A model generated the notes under the pieces. The model ran no database searches. It was not told the origin of the DNA and saw nothing but the letters and a program-made list of their open reading frames with translations. This document shows, piece by piece, positions 43,436-51,287 of a stretch of 52,282 nucleotides of DNA (positions are counted from its first letter, which is position 1; every line of letters starts with the position of its first letter). Source of the DNA: an uncultured Bacillaceae bacterium (GTDB lineage: Bacteria > Bacillota > Bacilli > Bacillales > Caldibacillaceae); contig CALGAD010000132.1 in assembly GCA_937951955.1 (NCBI GenBank), positions 1 through 52,282 of the forward strand, read 5' to 3'. A program made the translations under genes and the position numbers.

Positions 43436-44375
43436 TAGAGAAGTGCTGCTCGAAGTAAAAAATTTACATGTGACCTTTGGAAAAGGCAAGAAAAAATTTG
43501 AGGCAATCAAAGATGTGAGCTTTAAAATTTATAAAGGAGAAACCTTTGGATTGGTCGGAGAATCAGGTTCCGGTAAAACAACCATTGGTCGAGCGATTAT
43601 GCGCATTAATGAAGTAACAAGTGGCGAGATTTTGTTTAAAGGAAAGAGAATTAATGGAAAAATCTCGAAAGACTGGGATCGGGAAATCACGCAAAAAATT
43701 CAAATGATTTTCCAGGACCCAATGGCTTCTTTAAATGAACGAGCAAAAGTGGACTATATCATTAGTGAAGGCCTAATTAATACAAAGAAATATTCGAGTG
43801 AGAAAGAGCGACAAGAAAAAGTAAGAAATGCATTGTTGCAAGTTGGATTGTTGCCAGAGTTTGCTTCGCGCTTTCCCCATGAATTTTCAGGTGGTCAGCG
43901 TCAACGAATCGGGATTGCCCGTGCCTTAGTTATGGAACCAGAGTTTATTATCGCAGATGAACCGATATCTGCTTTAGATGTTTCCATACGGGCACAAGTA
44001 TTAAATTTATTAACACAACTGCAGCAAAAAAACAACTTAACGTATCTATTTATTGCTCATGATTTATCCATTGTTCGCTTTTTTACTGATCGCACAGCCG
44101 TGATTTATAAGGGAAGAATTGTTGAATTGGCCGAGACAGAAAAATTGTTTTCGAACCCGATTCACCCTTATACGCGTGCATTATTATCCGCAGTACCGGA
44201 ACCGAATCCATACAAGGAAAGGAGTAAAAAGGTGGAAATCTATGATCCTTCTCAGCATAATTATGAAAAAATGCCACCCTCTTTTGTGGAATTAGAAGAA
44301 GGGCATTTTGTCCTTGCCAATGAAGAAGAAATTGCACGATATCGCGAAACGAAAAACATGGTGGTTAGCGTATGA
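43422..44375 (+). CDS. Oligopeptide ABC transporter ATPase (OppF/YkfD type)
   Basis: The 317-residue ATPase has Walker A GESGSGKTT, MIFQDPMASLNERAKVDYII, signature EFSGGQRQRIGIARALVMEP, Walker B FIIADEPISALDVSI and switch IAHDLSIVRFFTDR. The PYTRALLSAVPEPNP extension is typical of OppF. In B. subtilis the dpp operon ends with a second ATPase, YkfD, so the pair here is complete. The ATG at 43422 follows GGGAGACAGT; an ATG two codons later is possible. It overlaps the next gene by 4 nt (ATGA-type). Confidence 0.95.
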   Translation: MQMADREVLLEVKNLHVTFGKGKKKFEAIKDVSFKIYKGETFGLVGESGSGKTTIGRAIMRINEVTSGEILFKGKRINGKISKDWDREITQKIQMIFQDPMASLNERAKVDYIISEGLINTKKYSSEKERQEKVRNALLQVGLLPEFASRFPHEFSGGQRQRIGIARALVMEPEFIIADEPISALDVSIRAQVLNLLTQLQQKNNLTYLFIAHDLSIVRFFTDRTAVIYKGRIVELAETEKLFSNPIHPYTRALLSAVPEPNPYKERSKKVEIYDPSQHNYEKMPPSFVELEEGHFVLANEEEIARYRETKNMVVSV

Positions 44376-45304
44376 GGATTCCAAAATCGTTAAAAAAAGG
44401 AGATACCATTGGATTAGTCAGTGCGTCAAGTCCAACGCCTCCTGAAGACTTGCCAAAAGCGATCAAAGCGGTAGAAGACCTGGGCTTTCGTGTCGTTGTA
44501 GGAGAAACATGCCGGGCGCAGCATGGGTATTTAGCGGGAAAGGATGACTTGAGGGCGCATGAAATCAATGAAATGTTCCGGAACCCGGAGATTGATGGGA
44601 TTTTTTGTATACGCGGAGGATATGGTGCCGCAAGAATTTTGCCATTGCTTGATTTAGAAATGATCAAGCAAAATCCAAAGGTGTTTGCTGGGTATAGTGA
44701 TGTTACAGCGCTTCATATCGTATTAAATCAACATTGTGATTTAGTTACGTTCCATTCACCGATGCCTTCGACTGAATTTATCAAAGATGGAATGGATGAT
44801 TATACGTGGAATTCCTTTTTATCCAGTGTAATGGAAACAGAACGTACCAATTATTATTTGGAAAATGCCCCTGGAAAAGCGATGCGTGTTCTCGTTCCAG
44901 GTGAAGCGACGGGAGAACTGGTCGGTGGCAATCTAACTTTAGTTGTCTCCTCTTTAGGTACACCTTATGAAATTGATACAAAAGGGAAAATCTTGTTTTT
45001 AGAAGATATCGATGAATACGAACGCCGTGTTGATCGGATGCTGACGCAATTAAAACTTGCCGGTAAGTTGGACGATGCAGAAGGGATTCTTTTAGGGGCC
45101 TGGACCAATTGCGGGCCACAAAATCCAGATAAGCCGGAACAAAGTTTACGATTACAAACGATATTTGAAGAAATTTTAGTCCCAACAGGTAAACCGATTT
45201 TAATGGACATTACATGTGGGCATGTATTGCCTACTATGACTCTACCACTAGGAAAAAAGATTACAATGAATACCGAATCCAAAACGATTAAAGTGATTGG
45301 ATAA
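44372..45304 (+). CDS. LD-carboxypeptidase (S66 family, LdcA/YkfA-like)
   Basis: The 310-residue serine peptidase has no signal peptide, so it acts in the cytoplasm. It contains GDTIGLVSASSPTPPEDL, IDGIFCIRGGYGAARILP, the nucleophile S109 in AGYSDVTALH, the glutamate in LFLEDIDEYERRVDRML and the histidine in ITCGHVLPTMTLPLG. Serine, glutamate and histidine form the S66 triad. LdcA removes the terminal D-alanine from murein tetrapeptides, and YkfA of the B. subtilis dpp/ykf operon belongs here. The overlap with the ATPase gene ties it to peptide import. Confidence 0.93.
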   Translation: MRIPKSLKKGDTIGLVSASSPTPPEDLPKAIKAVEDLGFRVVVGETCRAQHGYLAGKDDLRAHEINEMFRNPEIDGIFCIRGGYGAARILPLLDLEMIKQNPKVFAGYSDVTALHIVLNQHCDLVTFHSPMPSTEFIKDGMDDYTWNSFLSSVMETERTNYYLENAPGKAMRVLVPGEATGELVGGNLTLVVSSLGTPYEIDTKGKILFLEDIDEYERRVDRMLTQLKLAGKLDDAEGILLGAWTNCGPQNPDKPEQSLRLQTIFEEILVPTGKPILMDITCGHVLPTMTLPLGKKITMNTESKTIKVIG

Positions 45305-45317
45305 GTGATTTAAAGTG

Positions 45318-46082
45318 ATGCAAACAATCCGAACCTTGCTGGATGATGTGGATTTTCAGGTACATCTTTTCGTGAAAGATTTAAAAACAAACGAATACCT
45401 ACTTACTGAAAGAATGGATGATGTCTTTCCGAGTGCGAGTGTGATAAAAGTTCCTATTTTATTTGCGGTTTTAAATGAGGTAGAGAAAAATCAACTTTCG
45501 TTAAATCACATCATCAATATCGCACCTGAACATAAGGTTGATTATAGTGTGATCACAGAACAAGACTTAACAAAAAGCACCGTCTATGAGCTATTATTTT
45601 GGATGATTGTTGCGAGTGATAATTCTGCAACAAATGTCCTCATTGATTTACTCGGATTTGATAAGTTAAACACTTATTTTAAGAACATCGGCTTGACCAA
45701 AACATGCTTGCAACGGAAAATGATGGACTTTAATAAAATGAAGCAAGGATACGATAATGTTACGACTGCCAGGGATATGGCACATTTATGGACCATGATT
45801 TATGAGCAAAAATTATTAACGAAAAATCTTAATCAATTAGCAATAGATATCTTATGTAAAGGAAGGGATTATGAACGTTTAAAAAGATATATTGGAGACG
45901 TTCGAATCGCTCATAAAACGGGCAGTTTAGATACGGTCAGTCATGATGTTGGTATTGTATATCATAAAACGACGGATTATTGTCTCGGCGTCTTTCTAAC
46001 GGAATTGCGTGATTTCGAAATGGGAAAGCGATTCATCGGTCGTATTTCCAAAATCGTATTTGACTACTTTGAAAGGGGATAA
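45318..46082 (+). CDS. Cytoplasmic class A beta-lactamase-fold serine hydrolase without Glu166
   Basis: The 254-residue protein has the three class A motifs: S41-V-I-K44 (SxxK), S100-D101-N102 (SDN) and K200-T201-G202 (KTG), in the usual spacing. It lacks a signal peptide, unlike secreted beta-lactamases. The omega-loop stretch (LQRKMMDFNKMKQGYDN, about 131-147) has no glutamate at the place of Glu166, which activates water in true beta-lactamases. It may instead be a D,D-peptidase, amidase or esterase that works on imported murein peptides. It sits between the LD-carboxypeptidase and NlpC/P60 genes. The GTG/ATG start pair at 45315/45318 has only a weak site. Confidence 0.85.
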   Translation: MQTIRTLLDDVDFQVHLFVKDLKTNEYLLTERMDDVFPSASVIKVPILFAVLNEVEKNQLSLNHIINIAPEHKVDYSVITEQDLTKSTVYELLFWMIVASDNSATNVLIDLLGFDKLNTYFKNIGLTKTCLQRKMMDFNKMKQGYDNVTTARDMAHLWTMIYEQKLLTKNLNQLAIDILCKGRDYERLKRYIGDVRIAHKTGSLDTVSHDVGIVYHKTTDYCLGVFLTELRDFEMGKRFIGRISKIVFDYFERG

Positions 46083-46087
46083 ACCGA

Positions 46088-46900
46088 ATGAAAGCCATTG
46101 TAAACGATATGATCGTGAACCTGCATAGACACCCCGACTCAACTTCTGAATTAGTCGATGAAGTGTTATATGGAATGGTCGTAGAGATTCTAGAAGATTA
46201 TGATGATCGTTGGGTTCATGTGGAAACTGCCTATCGATATAAAGGATATTGTTTAAAAGAAAAATTGCTCATTGATGATACGAAATCGAAACGATGGGAA
46301 GAAGAAGCAAAACATGTTGTCATTCAAAATTTCGCTGATATTCTGGCTGAGCCCAAAATTCAAAGCAGGAAAATGGCGACACTCGTGAAAGGATCGAATA
46401 TTTCGTTAATAGAAGATTCGAATGTAGATAAAGAATGGGCAAAAGTAAAATTGGCGAACGGTGAGATTGGGTTTGCTCGTTCTTTTTGGCTACGTGAGAG
46501 AATTGTAGATATTGTTTCTGAGGAAGAGTTTAGAGAAAATGTTGTTCAAACGGCATTAAGTTATTTAAAGACACCTTATCGTTGGGGAGGAAAGACCCCA
46601 CTAGGAATTGATTGTTCCGGATTATGTTCAATGGCTTATATGCTAAATGGTGTGTATATATACCGGGATTCAAAAATTGTAGAAGGTTTCCCGATTAAGG
46701 AAATTCCTTTTGACCGCATTCAAAAGGGAGACTTGCTCTATTTCCCGGGACACATCGCCATGTATATGGGAGATGGACAGTATGTTCATTCATCCCTTGG
46801 AGGAAATGAAGTTAGTATCAATAGTTTAAATGAAAAAGATCCAAATTATCGTGAAGATTTAGCAACTTCGATTACTGCTATAGGAAGTCTCTTTGGCTAG
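46088..46900 (+). CDS. Cytoplasmic NlpC/P60 peptidase with two SH3-like domains (YkfC-like)
   Basis: The 270-residue protein has two SH3b-like domains (residues about 1-60 and 75-135), then an NlpC/P60 cysteine peptidase domain. The catalytic C176 lies in GIDCSGLCSMAY, H222 in FPGHIAMYMGDG, and H234 in YVHSS. YkfC of B. subtilis, a gamma-D-glutamyl-L-diamino acid endopeptidase, has the same order and length range. With no signal peptide the enzyme works on imported peptides, cutting L-Ala-D-Glu from diaminopimelate. The cluster lacks ykfB, the L-Ala-D/L-Glu epimerase. The ATG follows GAAAGGGGATAAACCG. A strong terminator closes the operon. Confidence 0.93.
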   Translation: MKAIVNDMIVNLHRHPDSTSELVDEVLYGMVVEILEDYDDRWVHVETAYRYKGYCLKEKLLIDDTKSKRWEEEAKHVVIQNFADILAEPKIQSRKMATLVKGSNISLIEDSNVDKEWAKVKLANGEIGFARSFWLRERIVDIVSEEEFRENVVQTALSYLKTPYRWGGKTPLGIDCSGLCSMAYMLNGVYIYRDSKIVEGFPIKEIPFDRIQKGDLLYFPGHIAMYMGDGQYVHSSLGGNEVSINSLNEKDPNYREDLATSITAIGSLFG

Positions 46901-46951
46901 GAGGCAACGAGTTTTCACGATCTAACCGCATGACTCCTTTAGCATTGCCAG

Positions 46952-46999
46952 AATTGACTACCTGGAAAGTAGAATCTTGCCCAGGTAGTCAATTTTTTC
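46952..46999 (+). terminator. Intrinsic terminator of the murein peptide operon
   Basis: AATTGACTACCTGG (46952-46965) and CCAGGTAGTCAATT (46981-46994) form a perfect 14-bp stem, followed by TTTTCG. Confidence 0.95.
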
Positions 47000-47026
47000 G
47001 TATTCGTTTATTGTGAATGCAATCTA

Positions 47027-47263
47027 TCAGGGAGAAATCTTAGTTATTCTAGGTTCATCCCACGAGATTATATCAAATTCTTCCTCAATACAACTTAAAT
47101 GATAATGGACGATTTTTTTATTAAATCCCTGCTGGCGATCGATGATTGTTTGGATTGATGGCAATAGTTGCGACCGATGATAAATCCGGAACGAATAGCT
47201 TGTATATTCGCCTAATTCATCTTCAAAAAAACTCAATAAATAAGAACCGTCGGAAAATCTCAT
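47027..47263 (-). CDS. Small hypothetical protein
   Basis: A 78-residue frame starting at ATG 47261-47263 and ending in the space behind the operon terminator. It is soluble, slightly acidic, with beta-rich first half (GSYLLSFFEDELGEYTSYSFRIY) and a helical second half. The ribosome binding site is weak (AAAGGTAA, too far). There is no in-frame extension upstream. The composition looks like protein but the family was not recognised. Confidence 0.45.
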   Translation of the reverse strand: MRFSDGSYLLSFFEDELGEYTSYSFRIYHRSQLLPSIQTIIDRQQGFNKKIVHYHLSCIEEEFDIISWDEPRITKISP

Positions 47264-47527
47264 TGTAATGGAATTACTTTACCTTTACTATCTGGATGGG
47301 GGTAAATTAGTATGCTTGTTGGATTCTCACTCTTGTTGACAATAATTTTTAACGCGGATTCTTTCGTTCGCGGCTCTGAAATTGTTCAAAGGAAATTTCG
47401 CCCCTGTCATGCAACAAATCTATAAAAATCATATACCCCCCTTCCCTATTCATAAAATTTTTTTAAAAGTTCGCCAAAAATCATTCCTTAAGACTTCTGG
47501 TGCGTCGAATCCTTTAGTGACCGATAA

Positions 47528-48421
47528 TTATTCCCTCTGGTGAGAAAAGAAACCTTTTACTAAATCAATGAACCCGGACACTATTTTCGGCAAAAAACGA
47601 TTCTTTTCATAAGCTAAATACACGGTTCGACTCATATTCAGATCCTTAATCGGTTTTACAATAAACTGACGTTGATTCGAATATTTCACATAATTTTCCG
47701 GAACGATTGTCACTCCTAAATTTTTCTCAACTAGATGAACGGCAGTTTCGAACCGTTCGATCTCAAATTGAATATTCGGCCTCAATCCTTTTTGCATAAA
47801 CCCTTGTAAAATATCTTTCCTGGTCTGAAATCCTTCTTTACAAACAATAAAGTTTTCGTGTACTAAATCTTGTAAACGAATGGCAGGCTCTCTTTGTAAC
47901 GGATGATTGATCGGCAGCAAGGCAACGAGTTTTTCTTCATACAAGGGAACGACCTCAATATCCTTGTTGAAAATCGATTGATTGGTAATCGCTAAATGGA
48001 TATCAAAATTCAAGAGTGCAGTTTCTACCTCATGCAAACTTAAAATTTCCAATAATTGAATGTTAATATCGTGATACAGTTCTCTAAAAGCAATAATGAC
48101 ATCCGGCAACCAGAAGAGTGAACTTTCTATTAAACCAATCGCCAATTCATTCGGCCCTTTTTCTTTCAATTTTTCTGTTTCTTGTTGAAAAAGATGATAA
48201 TAGCGGATTAACTTTAGCGCTTCCGCATAAAAATACTTTCCCTCCTCTGTTACCTGGAAGGAACGGGTACTACGATCGATTAACCGGATTCCCAGCTCTT
48301 GTTCCAGCCTCTTAATTACATTACTTAAATACGGTTGAGAAATATGAAGGTGTTCTGCCGCTTTTGTGAACCCTCTCTGTTCGACCACTGTTACAAAATA
48401 TTTTAGTTCCCTGATATCCAC
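47528..48421 (-). CDS. LysR-family transcription regulator, divergent from hutG
   Basis: The GTG at 48419-48421, 8 nt behind GAAGG, gives MDIRELKYFVTVVEQRGFTK, the normal LysR start. An ATG three codons earlier is possible. The 297-residue protein has an N-terminal winged helix-turn-helix (1-60, AAEHLHISQPYLSNVIKRLEQELGIRLIDRS) and a C-terminal ligand-binding domain (about 90-297). Regulators of this type usually control the divergent gene, here hutG-hutU-hutI, and bind the shared promoter region. In B. subtilis no LysR protein belongs to hut, so this is a local feature. The ligand could be urocanate or formiminoglutamate, which is a guess. Confidence 0.9.
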   Translation of the reverse strand: MDIRELKYFVTVVEQRGFTKAAEHLHISQPYLSNVIKRLEQELGIRLIDRSTRSFQVTEEGKYFYAEALKLIRYYHLFQQETEKLKEKGPNELAIGLIESSLFWLPDVIIAFRELYHDINIQLLEILSLHEVETALLNFDIHLAITNQSIFNKDIEVVPLYEEKLVALLPINHPLQREPAIRLQDLVHENFIVCKEGFQTRKDILQGFMQKGLRPNIQFEIERFETAVHLVEKNLGVTIVPENYVKYSNQRQFIVKPIKDLNMSRTVYLAYEKNRFLPKIVSGFIDLVKGFFSHQRE

Positions 48422-48462
48422 CGCAATCATCCTTCATTTATAATCAAAACTTATAAATTGAT

Positions 48463-48505
48463 TGCAAATTAGTATTTGTATATTCAATTTTAGCAAAGTT
48501 ATAAT
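48463..48505 (+). promoter_or_regulatory. Promoter of hutG with a LysR-type dyad
   Basis: TTGTAT (48476-48481) and TATAAT (48500-48505) are separated by 18 nt. The dyad TGCAAAT-N4-ATTTGTA (48463-48480, one mismatch) covers the -35 box and could bind the divergent LysR regulator. Confidence 0.45.
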
Positions 48506-48532
48506 ATTTTCAAAGATTAATATATCGCAAAA

Positions 48533-49507
48533 ATGGAGGTGCTTTCCATTTATAAAAAACCGCAAACGGAGTTTTGGCAAGGCCGAAACGATGGAAACGA
48601 TTCATTGAACAGACGTTTTTTTCAAATCATCGAGTTGAGAGATATCGATGAACTACAAGATCAAGAGAACAGAAACACCTTCTGTCTACTCGGTTTTGAA
48701 TGTGATGAAGGTGTAAGACGTAACAAAGGAAGAATTGGCGCTCGAAAAGCACCGAATGAAATTCGACGTCATTTTGGCAATTTACCCGTACATGTTCATG
48801 AAAATGTGAACATATTCGATACAGGAAATGTTGTTTGTGAAGGTTCAGATTTAGAAACCGCTCAACACGAGTTAGGCACTTGTATTCAACATCTTTTAAA
48901 AACATCCGCCTTTCCTGTCATCCTTGGTGGCGGACATGAAACATTGTACGGTCATTATTTAGGGGTACGTTCACACCTTGGCGATTCCCCATCTATCGGA
49001 ATCATCAATATCGATGCTCATTTTGATTTGCGAGAAGACCCGGTACCAACATCCGGTACGATGTTCCGGCAGATTTTAGAACAAGATAAAACCGCAGGCT
49101 ATCTCGTACTCGGTATTCAACCCTTTGGCAATACGAAAAAATTATTCGCAACAGCCGAACAATATAACTGCACCTATGTGCTGGAAGAAGACATTGAAAA
49201 CTTCCAAAATACTTTCCGCACGATCGATCAATTTTGTCAAAACTATGATGCTATCATTTTGACATTATGTTCCGATGTTTTGTGTGCCGATGCGGCACCG
49301 GGTGTCAGTGCCCCCTCTCCCTTTGGATTAGATCCGAAAACGGTTAGAAAATTACTTCGCTATATTGCTAAAAAGCCGCACTTGCTAAGCTTTGATATCT
49401 CCGAAGTGAATCCGCTCTATGATATTGATGGAAAAACTGCCAAACTGGCTGCCTTCTTCGTTGCCGAGGTTATTACGAATCGTCTGCAATTATTTGAAAA
49501 CGCTTAA
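48533..49507 (+). CDS. hutG: Formimidoylglutamase (arginase family)
   Basis: HutG splits N-formimino-L-glutamate to glutamate and formamide, the last step of the pathway. The 324-residue frame starts at ATG 48533, but nothing like a ribosome binding site precedes it. Instead GGAGGT lies at 48535-48540, 8 nt before ATT 48548, which reads IYKKPQTEFW, the usual start of the family. An AUU start giving 319 residues is therefore likely. Manganese-binding stretches are GGGHETLYG, NIDAHFDLRED and LCSDVLCADAAPGVSAPSPFG, the last with C-S-D where other arginases have D-x-D. FDISEVNPLYD follows. hutU starts 24 nt later. Confidence 0.93.
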   Translation: MEVLSIYKKPQTEFWQGRNDGNDSLNRRFFQIIELRDIDELQDQENRNTFCLLGFECDEGVRRNKGRIGARKAPNEIRRHFGNLPVHVHENVNIFDTGNVVCEGSDLETAQHELGTCIQHLLKTSAFPVILGGGHETLYGHYLGVRSHLGDSPSIGIINIDAHFDLREDPVPTSGTMFRQILEQDKTAGYLVLGIQPFGNTKKLFATAEQYNCTYVLEEDIENFQNTFRTIDQFCQNYDAIILTLCSDVLCADAAPGVSAPSPFGLDPKTVRKLLRYIAKKPHLLSFDISEVNPLYDIDGKTAKLAAFFVAEVITNRLQLFENA

Positions 49508-49530
49508 TTTTTAAGAAAGGAGTTGTGAAC

Positions 49531-51180
49531 ATGGTAAAAGTTGAACAATACCGGGGAACGTCTCTCCACACAAAAGGCTGGATTCAAGAAGCCGCACTGC
49601 GCATGTTAAACAACAATTTAAATCCAGAAGTTGCCGAAAATCCAGATGAACTCATTGTATATGGTGGAATTGGCAAAGCCGCCCGTAACTGGGAATGCTA
49701 TGAAGCGATCGTACATGAGTTAAAACAATTAGAAAATGATGAAACCTTGTTAATCCAATCCGGAAAACCTGTTGCTGTCTTCAAAACCCATCCTGATGCA
49801 CCACGGGTGTTAATTGCCAATTCCAATTTAGTTCCTGCCTGGGCGAACTGGGACCACTTCCATGAACTTGATCAAAAAGGTTTGATGATGTACGGACAAA
49901 TGACGGCTGGTAGCTGGATCTATATCGGCAGTCAAGGGATTGTGCAAGGAACGTACGAAACTTTTGCCGAATTAGCCCGTCAGCACTTCAATGGTACTTT
50001 AAAAGGAAAAATCACACTAACGGCAGGTCTTGGTGGTATGGGGGGTGCTCAGCCTCTCGCGGTTACGATGAATGAGGGAGTTTGTATTGCTATTGAAGTT
50101 GATCCGCTGCGGATTGAACGGCGCATAAAAACGAAATATTTAGATACGTCTACGGAATCACTAGATGAAGCCATTCGCCTGGCGCAAGATGCTGCAGCGC
50201 AGGGTAAGCCGCTTTCCATCGGATTATTAGGAAATGCCGCTGAACTCTTGCCTAAAATGCTCGAGCTTGGATTTATTCCCGATGTACTTACCGACCAGAC
50301 ATCAGCGCATGATCCATTAAACGGCTATATTCCCGCCAATTACTCACTCGATGAAGCTGAGGAACTGCGCAATCGGGATAAAGAAAGATATATTCAGCTT
50401 GCTAGAAAAAGTATTGCTACCCATGTACAGGCCATGTTAGAGATGCAAAAGCAAGGGGCTATCACCTTTGATTACGGCAATAATATCCGTCAGGTCGCTA
50501 AAGACGAAGGTGTAGAAAATGCCTTTGATTTTCCGGGTTTTGTGCCGGCATACATCCGTCCACAGTTTTGTGAAGGAAAAGGTCCTTTTCGCTGGGTGGC
50601 TCTATCAGGAGACCCAGAGGATATTTATAAAACCGATGAAGTAATCTTAAAAGAATTTAGTTATAATGAATCACTTTGCAACTGGATTCGAATGGCCAGA
50701 GAGAAGATTTCCTTCCAGGGACTGCCGGCACGGATCTGCTGGCTCGGATATGGTGAACGAGCCCGTTTTGGAAAAATCATTAATGATATGGTTGCGAAAG
50801 GTGAACTGAAGGCACCGATCGTAATCGGCAGGGATCATTTAGATTCCGGTTCAGTCGCCTCACCAAACCGCGAAACGGAAGGAATGAAAGATGGTAGCGA
50901 TGCGGTCGCAGACTGGCCGATTTTAAATGCACTGATCAATGCTGTTGGTGGCGCCAGCTGGGTAAGCGTTCATCACGGTGGCGGTGTCGGCATGGGATAT
51001 TCCATTCATGCCGGTATGGTAATCGTCGCCGACGGAACAAAAGAAGCTGAAAAGCGCTTGGAACGAGTGCTGACAACGGATCCGGGCATGGGTGTTGTCC
51101 GTCATGCGGATGCCGGATATGAACAGGCTATCAAAACAGCGAAAGAAAAAGGAATTCATATCCCGATGTTAAATCAGTAA
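49531..51180 (+). CDS. hutU: Urocanate hydratase
   Basis: HutU adds water to urocanate to give imidazolone propionate, using tightly bound NAD+. The start is ATG 49531 behind AAAGGAG; the GTG six nt earlier is too close. The 549-residue protein is the normal length. It opens with EQYRGTSLHTKGWIQEAALRMLNNNLNPE-like text and has the NAD+ region TAGLGGMGGAQPLAVTMN (about residues 168-185), DQTSAHDPLNGYIP, the active-site cysteine in ARICWLGYGERAR and GGASWVSVHHGGGVGMGYS. It lies between hutG and hutI on one transcript. Confidence 0.97.
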   Translation: MVKVEQYRGTSLHTKGWIQEAALRMLNNNLNPEVAENPDELIVYGGIGKAARNWECYEAIVHELKQLENDETLLIQSGKPVAVFKTHPDAPRVLIANSNLVPAWANWDHFHELDQKGLMMYGQMTAGSWIYIGSQGIVQGTYETFAELARQHFNGTLKGKITLTAGLGGMGGAQPLAVTMNEGVCIAIEVDPLRIERRIKTKYLDTSTESLDEAIRLAQDAAAQGKPLSIGLLGNAAELLPKMLELGFIPDVLTDQTSAHDPLNGYIPANYSLDEAEELRNRDKERYIQLARKSIATHVQAMLEMQKQGAITFDYGNNIRQVAKDEGVENAFDFPGFVPAYIRPQFCEGKGPFRWVALSGDPEDIYKTDEVILKEFSYNESLCNWIRMAREKISFQGLPARICWLGYGERARFGKIINDMVAKGELKAPIVIGRDHLDSGSVASPNRETEGMKDGSDAVADWPILNALINAVGGASWVSVHHGGGVGMGYSIHAGMVIVADGTKEAEKRLERVLTTDPGMGVVRHADAGYEQAIKTAKEKGIHIPMLNQ

Positions 51181-51202
51181 CGCTTAATTCTTAAATAAAA
51201 AT

Positions 51203-51242
51203 GGGAAACCATATGAGCCGCTGGGTTTTCAGCGGCTTTCCC
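51203..51242 (+). promoter_or_regulatory. Intra-operon hairpin between hutU and hutI
   Basis: AGCCGCTG and CAGCGGCT pair around GGTTTT, with outer GGGAAA and TTTCCC possibly extending the stem. No full T-tract follows. It may stabilise the message or slow transcription rather than stop it. Confidence 0.55.
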
Positions 51243-51287
51243 TAAATAATGATTATGTCACTGAAAATGATAGAAAGGATGATCCCG

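Noticed and set aside
47311..47424. 37-codon plus-strand frame MLVGFSLLL
   Set aside because: Too short, and the preceding GGGGG is poorly spaced; cannot be told from chance.
47330..47480. TTCGC words behind the murein operon
   Set aside because: Three or four occurrences, but without a constant step.
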